Below are positions 23,426-31,248 of a stretch of DNA of 53,273 bases, piece by piece. This stretch comes from Oscillospiraceae bacterium. GTDB taxonomy: Bacteria > Bacillota > Clostridia > Oscillospirales > Oscillospiraceae. The position numbers were made by a program, and so were the translations under genes. Location of the stretch: NCBI GenBank assembly GCA_017937195.1, contig JAGBEA010000011.1, positions 1 to 53,273 of the forward strand, written 5' to 3'. Numbering within the stretch: the stretch's first letter is position 1; each line of letters begins with the position of its first letter. The notes under the pieces were generated by a model. That model saw only the letters and a list, made by a program, of their open reading frames with translations. It was not told the origin of the DNA and ran no database searches.

Positions 23426-24058
23426 TTGTTCCGTACTCTGCGTCCCCTATACTGTGTCATCACGGTGGCAGCCAGCGCTGTGCTGGCCTTCGGTCTTTAC
23501 CACGTCCACGCATTAGCTGACGTGACCGAGGGCGGCGTGCTGGGCCTGACACTGCTGTTGGACCACTGGTTCTGTATCTCCCCCGCCGTTTCCGGCTTCA
23601 TCCTCAACGCCGCCTGCTATGTGTTCGGCTGGCGTACACTGGGGCGTGATTTCATCTGGTATTCCGCCCTCTCCTCCATCGCCTTCTCCGCCGCCTATGC
23701 CGTGTGCGAGCTGTATCCGCCGCTGTGGCCGCAGCTGTACGAGCTGCCGCTGCTGGCGTCCGTACTGGGCGCGATGTTCGTGGGCGTGGGCGCCGGCTTC
23801 TGCGTCCGCGTAGGCGGCGCTACCGGCGGCGACGATGCGCTGGCGATGGCCATCTCCCACCTGACGGGCTGGAAGCTGCAGTGGATCTATCTGGTCAGCG
23901 ACCTTTTGGTGCTGGGACTCAGCGCCACCTATATCCCCTTTGGGCGGCTGTGGTACTCGCTGCTGACGGTGATCCTCTCCGGACAGATCGTAGGTCTCGT
24001 CCAGCATATCCCCCTGCCGGAGAAAAAATCCCCCAAAAAAGAAGACGAAAAAGCATAA
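23426..24058 (+). CDS. YitT-family membrane protein
   Basis: This 210-residue membrane protein belongs to the YitT/DUF161 class, with five to six hydrophobic segments and the characteristic GGATGGDDALAMAI stretch near residue 130. The C-terminal DUF2179 domain found in many relatives is missing. The chain ends in a charged tail (KKSPKKEDEKA). I chose TTG 23426 because GAGGTG lies six bases upstream. A GTG at 23417 overlaps that ribosome site. The function is not established for the family. It follows trkH closely and ends in a terminator shared with the DHHW gene. Confidence 0.8.
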   Translation: MFRTLRPLYCVITVAASAVLAFGLYHVHALADVTEGGVLGLTLLLDHWFCISPAVSGFILNAACYVFGWRTLGRDFIWYSALSSIAFSAAYAVCELYPPLWPQLYELPLLASVLGAMFVGVGAGFCVRVGGATGGDDALAMAISHLTGWKLQWIYLVSDLLVLGLSATYIPFGRLWYSLLTVILSGQIVGLVQHIPLPEKKSPKKEDEKA

Positions 24059-24094
24059 AAAGACTTCCCTGCCCAAAAGCAGGGAAGTCTTTTT
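24057..24094. terminator. Bidirectional terminator, yitT-like / DHHW gene
   Basis: The hairpin AAAAAGACTTCCCTGC / GCAGGGAAGTCTTTTT lies between convergent genes. Confidence 0.93.
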
Positions 24095-24097
24095 GAT

Positions 24098-25186
24098 TTA
24101 CTTCAGTACGCCGCCTGCGTTATACAGCGCGGTGCTGTACAAAAACAGCACGTCTGCACCGTCGAAGGACACATAGTTCTCCAGCAGATCGGATGCGATA
24201 TACCGCAGATCCACCAGCGTCACCTTGGCATAGCCCTCCAGCAGGAGGGGCGCGATGCTGCTGCCGAAGCTGTCGCGGAATACCACCAGCTCACGGTCAT
24301 TCTGCGCCAAGGGGTTTTCCATGGTGATCACCGCCTCCGCGCCGGAGAGGTACACATCGTAGGGATCCACACCGGCGAAATCCTGCCACGTGTACATGGG
24401 CATGGTGGTCTTATGCTCCACGCTCTTGATCACCGCGCTGTCTGTCACGGTGCTGGTCAGCGCGGTCAGCGTCTCCGCCTCCACCTGCAGCGCCGACTGT
24501 CCGGCATACACGCCGTAGAAGCCGTCGCGGCTGACGGGGGTATACTGCTCCACACCGGCGGTCTGCGTGCCCATCGCGCGGCACAGCGCCTGCGCCACCG
24601 GCACGATCCGCTCCTGCCGCCAATGGCTGTCGGTGCGGTAGTAATCGTCAATGGTCAGCAGAGGGAAAATATCAATATACTGCGCCTGCAGACCCTGCAA
24701 ACGCTCCATCAGCGCCTCATAATCCATAGCCGGATAGCCGTTTTGCGCGGCAAGAAAATAGTTCTTATCGGGGATGGCGGCATAGTACGCCGCGCCGATC
24801 TCGGGGTGCTTGTTCAGCACGGAGTTGAGCTTGCTGACAGCCATATCCACCTGCGTTTCCTGCAGCGGATACTCCAGCTTCATCAGGTGGTCGCCTGCAG
24901 CATAGATGCCGTTGTTGTCCTGCATCCCCAGTACCTTGTACTGGAAATTGGCCTTCAAGGCGCGGAATTGCTCACGCAGCGGGAACTGATCCAGCAGATA
25001 CTGCTCCAGCTCGGAGAAATAGTCACCGCTGAACACGCCCTCTGCCGTCAAGGGCGGCAGCTGCTCCAGCTTGCGCCGCTCCGACGAGGACAGATCCTTG
25101 TCCGGCAGCAGGAGATGGGTAGAAAAGATGCCCAACAGCGTCAGCGCCAGCACGGCTACTACGGCAATTTTCTTCACTTTTTCCAT
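24098..25186 (-). CDS. DHHW-family (AlgJ/AlgX-like) exported protein
   Basis: This 362-residue protein has an N-terminal membrane anchor (VKKIAVVAVLALTLLGIF) and an extracellular SGNH/AlgX-like domain. The family motif appears as YYRTDSHW, a Ser replacing the first His of the usual DHHW signature. An RDSFGSS motif near residue 300 gives a candidate nucleophile serine. These proteins act with an MBOAT acyltransferase to O-acetylate cell-surface polysaccharide, as AlgI/AlgJ do. The MBOAT gene ends 11 bases upstream on the same strand, supporting that pairing. The modified polymer is not identifiable here. Confidence 0.85.
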   Translation of the reverse strand: MEKVKKIAVVAVLALTLLGIFSTHLLLPDKDLSSSERRKLEQLPPLTAEGVFSGDYFSELEQYLLDQFPLREQFRALKANFQYKVLGMQDNNGIYAAGDHLMKLEYPLQETQVDMAVSKLNSVLNKHPEIGAAYYAAIPDKNYFLAAQNGYPAMDYEALMERLQGLQAQYIDIFPLLTIDDYYRTDSHWRQERIVPVAQALCRAMGTQTAGVEQYTPVSRDGFYGVYAGQSALQVEAETLTALTSTVTDSAVIKSVEHKTTMPMYTWQDFAGVDPYDVYLSGAEAVITMENPLAQNDRELVVFRDSFGSSIAPLLLEGYAKVTLVDLRYIASDLLENYVSFDGADVLFLYSTALYNAGGVLK

Positions 25187-25197
25187 AGCAGCCTCCT

Positions 25198-26598
25198 TTA
25201 GAACCGGAAATAGAGGAAGGGGTTAAAGCTCCCGTCGACCAAGTACGCCGTGGCGATGACCAGCATTGCCAGCACATACAGCGGCTCCGCCGCCACGCTG
25301 ACGATGCCGCCTGCCTTGGTCTTGGCAAAGCGCTGCCACAGCTGCTTGCTCAGCGGCACAGCGCCGATCACCGCGCACACCAGCAGCACCGCGTAGCTGC
25401 GCAGGTAGTAGCCCGTTTCAAAGCTCCACAGCGGCAGCCCGCCCAAGCCGAACATGGCCTTGAGGTCACCGGCAAGCTGCGCCATATCCGCCGCGTTGAA
25501 GATCACAAAGCTGATCAGCAGCAGCGGCAGGGTGTACACCCGTTTCCAAAAGCCGTTCAGCTTCTTCAGTGCGCCGCCCCATACCAGCTTTTCCAGTACC
25601 AGCAGCACGCCGAAGTAGATACCCCACAGCAGGAAGTTCCACGCCGCGCCGTGCCACAGACCGGTGGCTGCCCACACAATGGCGGTGTTGAGGATCCAGC
25701 GTCCGCGGGACACGCGGTTGCCGCCCAGCGGGATATAGAGATAGTCGCGGAACCAGCCGCCCAGCGTCATATGCCAGCGCCGCCAGAACTCACTGATGGT
25801 GCCGGAGATGAAGGGATAGTCGAAGTTTTCCGGGAAATGGAAGCCAAACATCCGCCCCAAACCGATGGCCATATCGGAGTAGCCGGAGAAGTCGAAATAG
25901 ATCTGCAGTGCGAAGGCGGCGGCATAGATCCAGTAAAACGCCACCGACGACTCCGTCACAGTGCGGAACACCGCGCACAGCTCGCCCATCGCGTTGGCGA
26001 TCAGCACCTTCTTGCCCAGTCCGCAGGCGAAGCGCCGCGCGCCCAGGTACAGACTCTCCAGCGTGACACTGCGCTGATGCAGCTCGCGCTCCACATCCAG
26101 ATAGCGCACGATGGGGCCTGCCACCAACTGTGGGAACAGACACACGAAAGTGGCCATCGTAGCCAGATTGCGCTCCGCCTTGGCATCGCCCCGATACACA
26201 TCGATGGTGTAGCTCATGGTCTGGAAGGTGAAGAAGCTGATACCGATAGGCAGCTCAATTCCGGTGAGAGGGATTGCTGTACCCAAAAGTCCGTTCACCG
26301 CGCCGATGAGGAAATCGGTATACTTGAAAAAGCCCAGCATCCCCAGATTGATGGCGATGGATGAGCAGAGCGCGATTTTCGCCTTCTTGGTTCCGCGGTG
26401 TTTTTCAATGCAGAGGCTGTGGAAGAAGTCCGAAAGGCTGGACACGATCAGCAGCAGCACATACACCGGCTCGCCCACAAAGTAGAACAGCAGGCTGGAG
26501 ATCAGCAGCACGTGGTTGCGCCAATTCTTCGGCACCACATAGTACACCGCCAGCACCGGCAGAAACACATATAGAAAAGTAATGCTTGAAAACAGCAT
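25198..26598 (-). CDS. MBOAT-family O-acyltransferase (AlgI-like)
   Basis: This 466-residue polytopic membrane protein of the membrane-bound O-acyltransferase family passes acyl groups, usually acetyl, across the membrane to surface sugars. The catalytic His lies in GLWHGAAWNFLLWG (near residue 315). The conserved FWRRWHMTL motif is present near residue 270. It is first in a two-gene unit with the DHHW protein. The small lipoprotein gene at 26676-27149 lies just upstream on the same strand but is separated by a terminator. The ATG is preceded by GGAGAGAAG. Confidence 0.92.
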   Translation of the reverse strand: MLFSSITFLYVFLPVLAVYYVVPKNWRNHVLLISSLLFYFVGEPVYVLLLIVSSLSDFFHSLCIEKHRGTKKAKIALCSSIAINLGMLGFFKYTDFLIGAVNGLLGTAIPLTGIELPIGISFFTFQTMSYTIDVYRGDAKAERNLATMATFVCLFPQLVAGPIVRYLDVERELHQRSVTLESLYLGARRFACGLGKKVLIANAMGELCAVFRTVTESSVAFYWIYAAAFALQIYFDFSGYSDMAIGLGRMFGFHFPENFDYPFISGTISEFWRRWHMTLGGWFRDYLYIPLGGNRVSRGRWILNTAIVWAATGLWHGAAWNFLLWGIYFGVLLVLEKLVWGGALKKLNGFWKRVYTLPLLLISFVIFNAADMAQLAGDLKAMFGLGGLPLWSFETGYYLRSYAVLLVCAVIGAVPLSKQLWQRFAKTKAGGIVSVAAEPLYVLAMLVIATAYLVDGSFNPFLYFRF

Positions 26599-26626
26599 AA
26601 TCTTCTCTCCTCAAAGCGTTGTTATC

Positions 26627-26658
26627 AAAAACGGGTGCGGGATCACCGCACCCGTTTT
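26627..26658 (-). terminator. Terminator after small lipoprotein gene
   Basis: The hairpin AAAACGGGTGCGG / CCGCACCCGTTTT has a T run on the minus strand, between the lipoprotein gene and the MBOAT gene. Confidence 0.85.
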
Positions 26659-26675
26659 CAGTTTATGGAGTCAAA

Positions 26676-27149
26676 TTACTGCTCGAACTTCAGGGGGCTC
26701 ATGCAGAAGAAGACCTTGTTGCCCTCAACGGCAGTCACAGTCTCCTCGGCCTCCACGCAGATGTTCCAGCGGGGGTTGCAGTTGGTGGTCAGCTCGGTGA
26801 CGAAGGCGTTGGCATCGGCGCCGTCTTCCAGCTCGAACACGTAGCCCACAAAGGCGATGGAGCCGATCATAGGCATAAACACAGCACCGCTCTTGAAGCC
26901 CTTGACCTCATAGTTGTCAAAGCCGGTCAGCAGACCGGGCTCAATCTCCATAGAGCCACCGGCGAAGGGGATGATGTCGGTGTTGCCCACCAGCTTCTCA
27001 GCGATAACGGGGGCGGTGGCACCCTCCTTAGCCAGCTCCACGAACTCAGCCTTCAGGGCATTGGCGGGGGAAACATCGTTCTTCTTGCCGCAGGCGGCCA
27101 GGCTCAGCACCACAACGGCGCACAGAACCAGAGAAATAATCTTTTTCAT
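26676..27149 (-). CDS. Small lipoprotein, DUF4358-like
   Basis: This 157-residue exported lipoprotein has the signal MKKIISLVLCAVVVLSLAACG with lipobox Leu-Ala-Ala-Cys. The mature domain (about 30-157) contains GAVFMPMIGSIAFVGYVFEL and an EGNKVFFCMSP ending, resembling DUF4358 proteins. Those proteins often accompany MBOAT/DHHW acylation genes, as here. The ATG 27149 is supported by CAAGGAGA nine bases upstream. In-frame codons further upstream have no ribosome site. Its function is unknown, and an accessory role in envelope acylation is only suggested by position. It has its own promoter, and an 8-bp hairpin (27191-27215) lies in its leader. Confidence 0.75.
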   Translation of the reverse strand: MKKIISLVLCAVVVLSLAACGKKNDVSPANALKAEFVELAKEGATAPVIAEKLVGNTDIIPFAGGSMEIEPGLLTGFDNYEVKGFKSGAVFMPMIGSIAFVGYVFELEDGADANAFVTELTTNCNPRWNICVEAEETVTAVEGNKVFFCMSPLKFEQ

Positions 27150-27275
27150 TGTTGAATCTCCTTGTAAGTAATCACGGAGCCCCTCTTTCGGGTGCGTCCA
27201 ACCATTAGACGCACCGTATCGGCAAAAGGTTCCCCGCTTTTTCAAAAAATTTTCGCAAATTTGCCGTACTTATTT

Positions 27276-27304
27276 ATTATATGGTATCCCCGCCCCATTT
27301 GCAA
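27276..27304 (-). promoter_or_regulatory. Promoter of small lipoprotein gene
   Basis: On the minus strand, TTGCAA (27304-27299), a 17-base spacer and TATAAT (27281-27276). Confidence 0.7.
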
Positions 27305-27462
27305 GCACTATCTGTCCGCAGCGCTGTTAAGAATCCCCTCCGTTTATTTTCTCCGAATCCCGTCCATTTTAACACAATACCGCTGACACACCGCCGGTAT
27401 TTTTGGTCAGCCCTCCATTTTGTCACCGTTTTGTAATTTTTCTGTAGCTTTTTTGAAAGAAC

Positions 27463-27474
27463 TATGATATCATA
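27463..27474 (+). promoter_or_regulatory. Candidate NlpC/P60 promoter, palindromic extended -10
   Basis: The perfect palindrome TATGATATCATA contains an extended -10 (TG-A-TATCAT) about 40 bases before the gene. No good -35 is seen, so a regulator may use the palindrome. Confidence 0.45.
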
Positions 27475-27514
27475 ACGGCAATGACGATATACTATTTCCA
27501 AGGGAGGGTTTCAT

Positions 27515-28444
27515 ATGTCCCGCAAATTGGCTTGTTTACTGCTGGCACTGAGCACGCTGGTCTCGTCGCTGGTTCTTGTCCACGCCGACGAAACTGCACG
27601 CCGCGCCGCCGTATATGAAGCGGCTGCCGCCGCGCTGCAGGATGCCGGAATGATGCACACCGCCGCCACCGCTATCACTGACGGACGCGGTATGGCTCTG
27701 GCCGCAGAAATGGGGATGCTGACCCAGCGCAGCAATCTGTCGCTGTCCCAGCTGTCGGCGCAGGCACTGCTGGCATACCAACAGCAGCAGCTGGCAGCGG
27801 AGGAGGCTGCCCGCGCTGAGGCGATCCGCACGGCGTATATGTCCCTATATGATGCTATGATGATCCAGACCGCCAAGCTGCCCCTCTACACCGCCCCCTC
27901 CGCCGACGCCTCCACCGTGCGCACGCTGGCTGCCGGTAAGGTGGCGCGGCTGCTGGATGTGACGGAGGGCTGGTACTATATCTCCTTCAACGGCACCGCC
28001 GGCTATGTCACCGCCGCTGATTGCCGCGGCGTCACCTTTTCCGACTACGAAGGCACCCTTGCCACTATGGATCTGGTGGATGCGGTGATCGACTACGCCT
28101 ACACCTGGCTGGGCACCCCCTACGCATGGGGCGGCGCGTCCTACTCCGGCGCCGATTGCTCCGGCTTTATTATGGCGGTCTTTGACGAGTTCGGCTATTC
28201 CCTCAGCCACAGCGCTGTGGCGCAGTACAACCGCTGCACCCCCGTCTCCTCCGATGAGCGGCAGGCAGGCGATCTGGTTTTCTTCTCCTCCTACGACACC
28301 TCCGGCATCGACCATGTGGGTATCTATCTGGGCGGCGGACGGTTCATACACTCCAGCAGCAGCCGCGGCGTCACCGTCAACTATCTGTCGGATTACTACT
28401 GGCGCGACCACTATCTCTTCGCCGGTCGCCTGATCGACGAATAA
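27515..28444 (+). CDS. Secreted SH3-NlpC/P60 peptidoglycan endopeptidase
   Basis: This 309-residue exported cell-wall hydrolase has a signal peptide (about 1-25, cleavage near VHADE). An Ala/Gln-rich helical segment (about 30-115) follows, then an SH3b-like domain (about 120-172; LPLYTAPSADASTVRTL ... GYVTAADC). The C-terminal NlpC/P60 domain (about 185-309) has a catalytic Cys C215 in GADCSGF and His H267 in DHVGIYL, with H279 as the likely third polar residue. Such enzymes cut D-Glu/diamino-acid bonds in muropeptides during growth or division. The ribosome site GGGAGGG precedes the ATG. The gene is monocistronic, with a terminator immediately after it. Confidence 0.92.
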   Translation: MSRKLACLLLALSTLVSSLVLVHADETARRAAVYEAAAAALQDAGMMHTAATAITDGRGMALAAEMGMLTQRSNLSLSQLSAQALLAYQQQQLAAEEAARAEAIRTAYMSLYDAMMIQTAKLPLYTAPSADASTVRTLAAGKVARLLDVTEGWYYISFNGTAGYVTAADCRGVTFSDYEGTLATMDLVDAVIDYAYTWLGTPYAWGGASYSGADCSGFIMAVFDEFGYSLSHSAVAQYNRCTPVSSDERQAGDLVFFSSYDTSGIDHVGIYLGGGRFIHSSSSRGVTVNYLSDYYWRDHYLFAGRLIDE

Positions 28445-28448
28445 TTGG

Positions 28449-28482
28449 AAAGAAGCTGTCCTGCGGGACGGCTTCTTTTTTC
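28449..28482 (+). terminator. Terminator of NlpC/P60 gene
   Basis: The hairpin AAAGAAGCTGTCC-TGC-GGGACGGCTTCTTT is followed by a T run. Confidence 0.9.
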
Positions 28483-28603
28483 GTCTATACCGCATATTCA
28501 AATATTTATGCATTTATGCATTAAAAACTATGGTCTTTTTGCTGTAAATTCCCATCGTTACAGCGCCACAATCCGTCAAAGTCCACAAATTTACAAAATC
28601 TAT

Positions 28604-28654
28604 TGAAAATTTATGCATTCAAGTGTTGACATTTATGCACTTCGGGCGTATAGT
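28604..28654 (+). promoter_or_regulatory. Amino-acid ABC promoter with tandem ARG-box-like sites
   Basis: The strong promoter TTGACA (28626-28631), 17-base spacer and TATAGT (28649-28654) is overlapped by two TTTATGCA-containing sites 22 bases apart. TGAAAATTTATGCA (28604-28617) matches the ArgR/AhrC box pattern TGMATWWWWATKCA at 13 of 14 positions. The second site (28626-28639) keeps the right half only. Two further TTTATGCA copies lie at 28505-28520. Between 28483 and 28603 I see no gene. Confidence 0.6.
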
Positions 28655-28753
28655 AGGCATTGTTCCAAGGGAACACACAAAACAGTCTGTACCCTTCAAG
28701 AAGGTAAGGATATAGAACCAGGAAGATTTTTGAAAAAAGAAAGGAACACGATT

Positions 28754-29557
28754 ATGAAAAAGTTTATCTCTCTGATGCTGGCTCTGGTTATGGCTCTGGC
28801 TCTGGTAGCCTGCGGCTCCAAGGATGACGGTAAGGAAAAGCTGGTCATGGGTACCTCCGCTGACTATGCTCCCTATGAGTTTATGTATCCCAATGACAAG
28901 GGCGAAATGGTTTACGGCGGCATCGACATCTCCGTTGGTCAGGCCATCGCCGATCACATGGGCAAGGAACTGCAGATCGAGAACATGGGCTTTGACTTCC
29001 TGCTGACCAATATGCAGAACGGAAAGTGCGATATGGTTCTGGCTGCTATCGAAGTTACCGATGATCGTCTGCTGGTCGCTGACTTCTCCGATCCCTACTA
29101 CACCGACCTGCCCGCTATGATCCTGGTGAAAGCCGGCGATGCCACCACCTACAAGACCCTGAACGATTTCGCCGGCAAGAAGGTCGGTGCACAGACCGCT
29201 ACCACCAAGGAAACCATCGTCAAGGAAGATATGGCCGGTGCTGAGCTGGTGAGCCTGCAGGTTGTCACCGATATGATCAACCAGCTGGTCAACGGTAAGC
29301 TGGACGCTCTGGTGCTGGACGGCGCTGTTGCTATGCAGTATGTCCAGAACAACAAGGAGCTGGCTATTGCTGACGCTTCCAGCGAGCTGGGCGAGGCTCT
29401 GCCCTACTGCGTAGCCGTTGCCAAGGGCGACCCCAAGGGTCTGCTGCCTGAGATCAACGCCGCCATCGCTGACATGGTCGCCAACAAGAAGGTTGAGCAG
29501 TTCATCGCTGACGCCGACGCTCTGGCTGATGTGGCTGTTGAGGTCAGCGCCGAGTAA
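28754..29557 (+). CDS. Polar amino-acid ABC substrate-binding lipoprotein
   Basis: This 267-residue extracellular lipoprotein has the signal MKKFISLMLALVMALALVAC, so C20 is lipidated. The mature part is a family 3 binding protein (GTSADYAPYEFMY..., GGIDISVGQAIADHMGK, LAAIEVTDDR), the class that binds arginine, histidine, glutamine or cystine. ARG-box-like sites at the promoter favour arginine or another basic amino acid, which is an inference. The start is ATG 28754 with AAAGGAA upstream. It is followed by two hairpins and then by the permease and ATPase genes. Confidence 0.92.
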   Translation: MKKFISLMLALVMALALVACGSKDDGKEKLVMGTSADYAPYEFMYPNDKGEMVYGGIDISVGQAIADHMGKELQIENMGFDFLLTNMQNGKCDMVLAAIEVTDDRLLVADFSDPYYTDLPAMILVKAGDATTYKTLNDFAGKKVGAQTATTKETIVKEDMAGAELVSLQVVTDMINQLVNGKLDALVLDGAVAMQYVQNNKELAIADASSELGEALPYCVAVAKGDPKGLLPEINAAIADMVANKKVEQFIADADALADVAVEVSAE

Positions 29558-29580
29558 GTAACAAGTTGATTTTCGCGGAT

Positions 29581-29657
29581 GTGGAAAGCCGCCACAAGCG
29601 GCTTTCCACTTTCGCGCGTCTTTCCCGAATGCACAAGAGAGCGCAGAGCCTGCGCTC
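29581..29657 (+). other. Two intercistronic hairpins after the binding-protein gene
   Basis: The first is a 12-bp perfect stem, GTGGAAAGCCGC (29581-29592) / GCGGCTTTCCAC (29598-29609), followed by a short T-rich stretch. The second is an 8-bp stem, GAGCGCAG/CTGCGCTC (29639-29657). They lie between the binding protein and permease genes, where partial termination or protection from 3' decay commonly raises binding-protein levels. Confidence 0.7.
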
Positions 29658-29704
29658 CGTTGTCTGTTCAGGAATAAAATTTACATACAGAAAGGAAAAT
29701 ACTT

Positions 29705-30442
29705 ATGCCCGGATCCTGGTGGAGCAGTCTTTTTGCAGATATGTCTCCTACATCATTCTTTAACCTGTCCTTCCTGCCCAAGTACGGCAGTATGTTCATT
29801 CAGGGCGTGGAATTCACCCTGCTGCTGGCCGTGGTGTCCGTTTTGCTGGCCGTGATCCCCGCTCTGGTGCTGGCTCTGATGCGCCTGAGCAAGAACCGCG
29901 TCATCAAGGGCATCGCCGGTGCCTACATCGCCGTGTTCCGCTCCACCCCTCTGCTGGTGCAGCTGAGCATCGTGTTCTTCGGCATCTTCGGCAGCTTTAA
30001 CCCCCGTATCACCCTGTTCGGCTTTTTGACGCTGGACACCTTCATTCCCTGCGCCGTGGCACTGGCACTCAACAGCTCCGCCTATGTGGCAGAGATCTTC
30101 CGCGCCGGTATTCAGGCCGTTGACGGCGGTCAGACCGAGGCCGCCCGCTCTCTGGGTATGACCTCTTGGCAGGCGATGCGCCTTGTGGTGCTGCCCCAGG
30201 CCATCAAGAACGTTCTGCCGGCTCTGGCCAACGAGATCGTCACCATGGTGAAGGAATCCTCCATCTGTATGACGCTGGGTATCATGGATCTGATGTTCGC
30301 CGCCAAGACCACGGCCGGCGCCACCTGGATCACCCTTGGACCCTACACGCTGGCAGCCGCCATCTACTTTGCTATCAACTATCCTGCCAGCAAGGTGATC
30401 GAAGCTATCGAAAGGAGAATGCGCCGTGGCGACAAACGATAA
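29705..30442 (+). CDS. Polar amino-acid ABC permease
   Basis: This 245-residue HisM/ArtQ-type membrane permease has about five transmembrane helices. The conserved signature [21 protein letters not shown] includes the EAA-like loop that couples to the ATPase. The N-terminus carries the [20 protein letters not shown] helix usual for the family. The ribosome site is AAAGGAAA. The gene overlaps the ATPase gene by 17 bases, a sign of translational coupling. Confidence 0.93.
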   Translation: MPGSWWSSLFADMSPTSFFNLSFLPKYGSMFIQGVEFTLLLAVVSVLLAVIPALVLALMRLSKNRVIKGIAGAYIAVFRSTPLLVQLSIVFFGIFGSFNPRITLFGFLTLDTFIPCAVALALNSSAYVAEIFRAGIQAVDGGQTEAARSLGMTSWQAMRLVVLPQAIKNVLPALANEIVTMVKESSICMTLGIMDLMFAAKTTAGATWITLGPYTLAAAIYFAINYPASKVIEAIERRMRRGDKR

Positions 30443-31202
30443 GCTGATCCAGGTCGTAGACCTGAAGAAACACTACAATAAGGGCGCCATCAAGGCGCTG
30501 GACGGCGTCACCGTGGACATCAACCGCGGCGATGTGATGGTGGTCGTGGGCCCCTCCGGTTCCGGTAAGTCCACCTTCCTGCGCAGCCTCAACGTACTGG
30601 AAGAACCCACTGACGGCCAGATCATTTTCGACGGCGTAGACATCACCAAAAAGACCTACACCGACGAAAACGGCAAACAGCAGAAGCTGAACATCAACCT
30701 CCACCGTCAGCGTATGGGTATGGTGTTCCAGCACTTTAACCTCTTCCCCCACAAGACCATTATGGAGAATATGATCCTTGCCCCCATGCAGGTCAAGGGT
30801 ATGAAGAAGGCCGAGGCTACGGAGAAGGCGCAGCACCTGCTGGAGCGTGTCGGTCTGGGTGACCGCGGCGCCGCCTATCCCCTGCAGCTCTCCGGCGGAC
30901 AGAAGCAGCGTGTCGCCATCGTGCGTGCACTGATGATGGAGCCGGATGTGATGCTGTTTGACGAGCCCACCTCCGCCCTCGACCCTGAAATGGTGGGCGA
31001 GGTGCTGGAGGTTATGAAGGAGCTGGCCCGCGGCGGTATGACCATGGTAGTGGTCACCCACGAGATGGGCTTTGCCCGCGAGGTGGGCAACCGCGTCCTC
31101 TTTATGGACGAGGGCAAGCTGATGGAAGAAGGCACGCCCGACGAGGTGTTCAATCACCCCCAGTGCGAGCGTCTGAAGGACTTCCTTGCCAAGGTGCTGT
31201 AA
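30426..31202 (+). CDS. Polar amino-acid ABC ATPase
   Basis: This 258-residue GlnQ/ArtP-type ATPase has Walker [10 protein letters not shown] (42-50), the signature LSGGQKQR, and Walker [15 protein letters not shown]. It carries an unusual short insertion ([15 protein letters not shown], about 76-90) before the Q-loop. The start is a GTG at 30426 with AAAGGAG upstream, lying inside the end of the permease gene. It completes the binding protein-permease-ATPase operon. Confidence 0.94.
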   Translation: MATNDKLIQVVDLKKHYNKGAIKALDGVTVDINRGDVMVVVGPSGSGKSTFLRSLNVLEEPTDGQIIFDGVDITKKTYTDENGKQQKLNINLHRQRMGMVFQHFNLFPHKTIMENMILAPMQVKGMKKAEATEKAQHLLERVGLGDRGAAYPLQLSGGQKQRVAIVRALMMEPDVMLFDEPTSALDPEMVGEVLEVMKELARGGMTMVVVTHEMGFAREVGNRVLFMDEGKLMEEGTPDEVFNHPQCERLKDFLAKVL

Positions 31203-31211
31203 GTAAAATGA

Positions 31212-31246
31212 AAGACCGGCTGTGAACACACAGCCGGTCTTTTTTG
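31212..31246. terminator. Bidirectional terminator, amino-acid ABC operon / metH
   Basis: The hairpin AAAGACCGGCTGTG-AACA-CACAGCCGGTCTTT is followed by a T run and lies between convergent operons. Confidence 0.94.
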
Positions 31247-31248
31247 CT

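Larger units (their letters stand above)
27150..27514. other. Gene-free spacer between divergent lipoprotein and NlpC/P60 genes
   Basis: This 365-base AT-rich region contains the lipoprotein promoter (27276-27304, minus), a leader hairpin (GGTGCGTC/GACGCACC, 27191-27215) and a candidate NlpC/P60 promoter (27463-27474, plus). I see nothing else between about 27305 and 27450. Confidence 0.6.
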
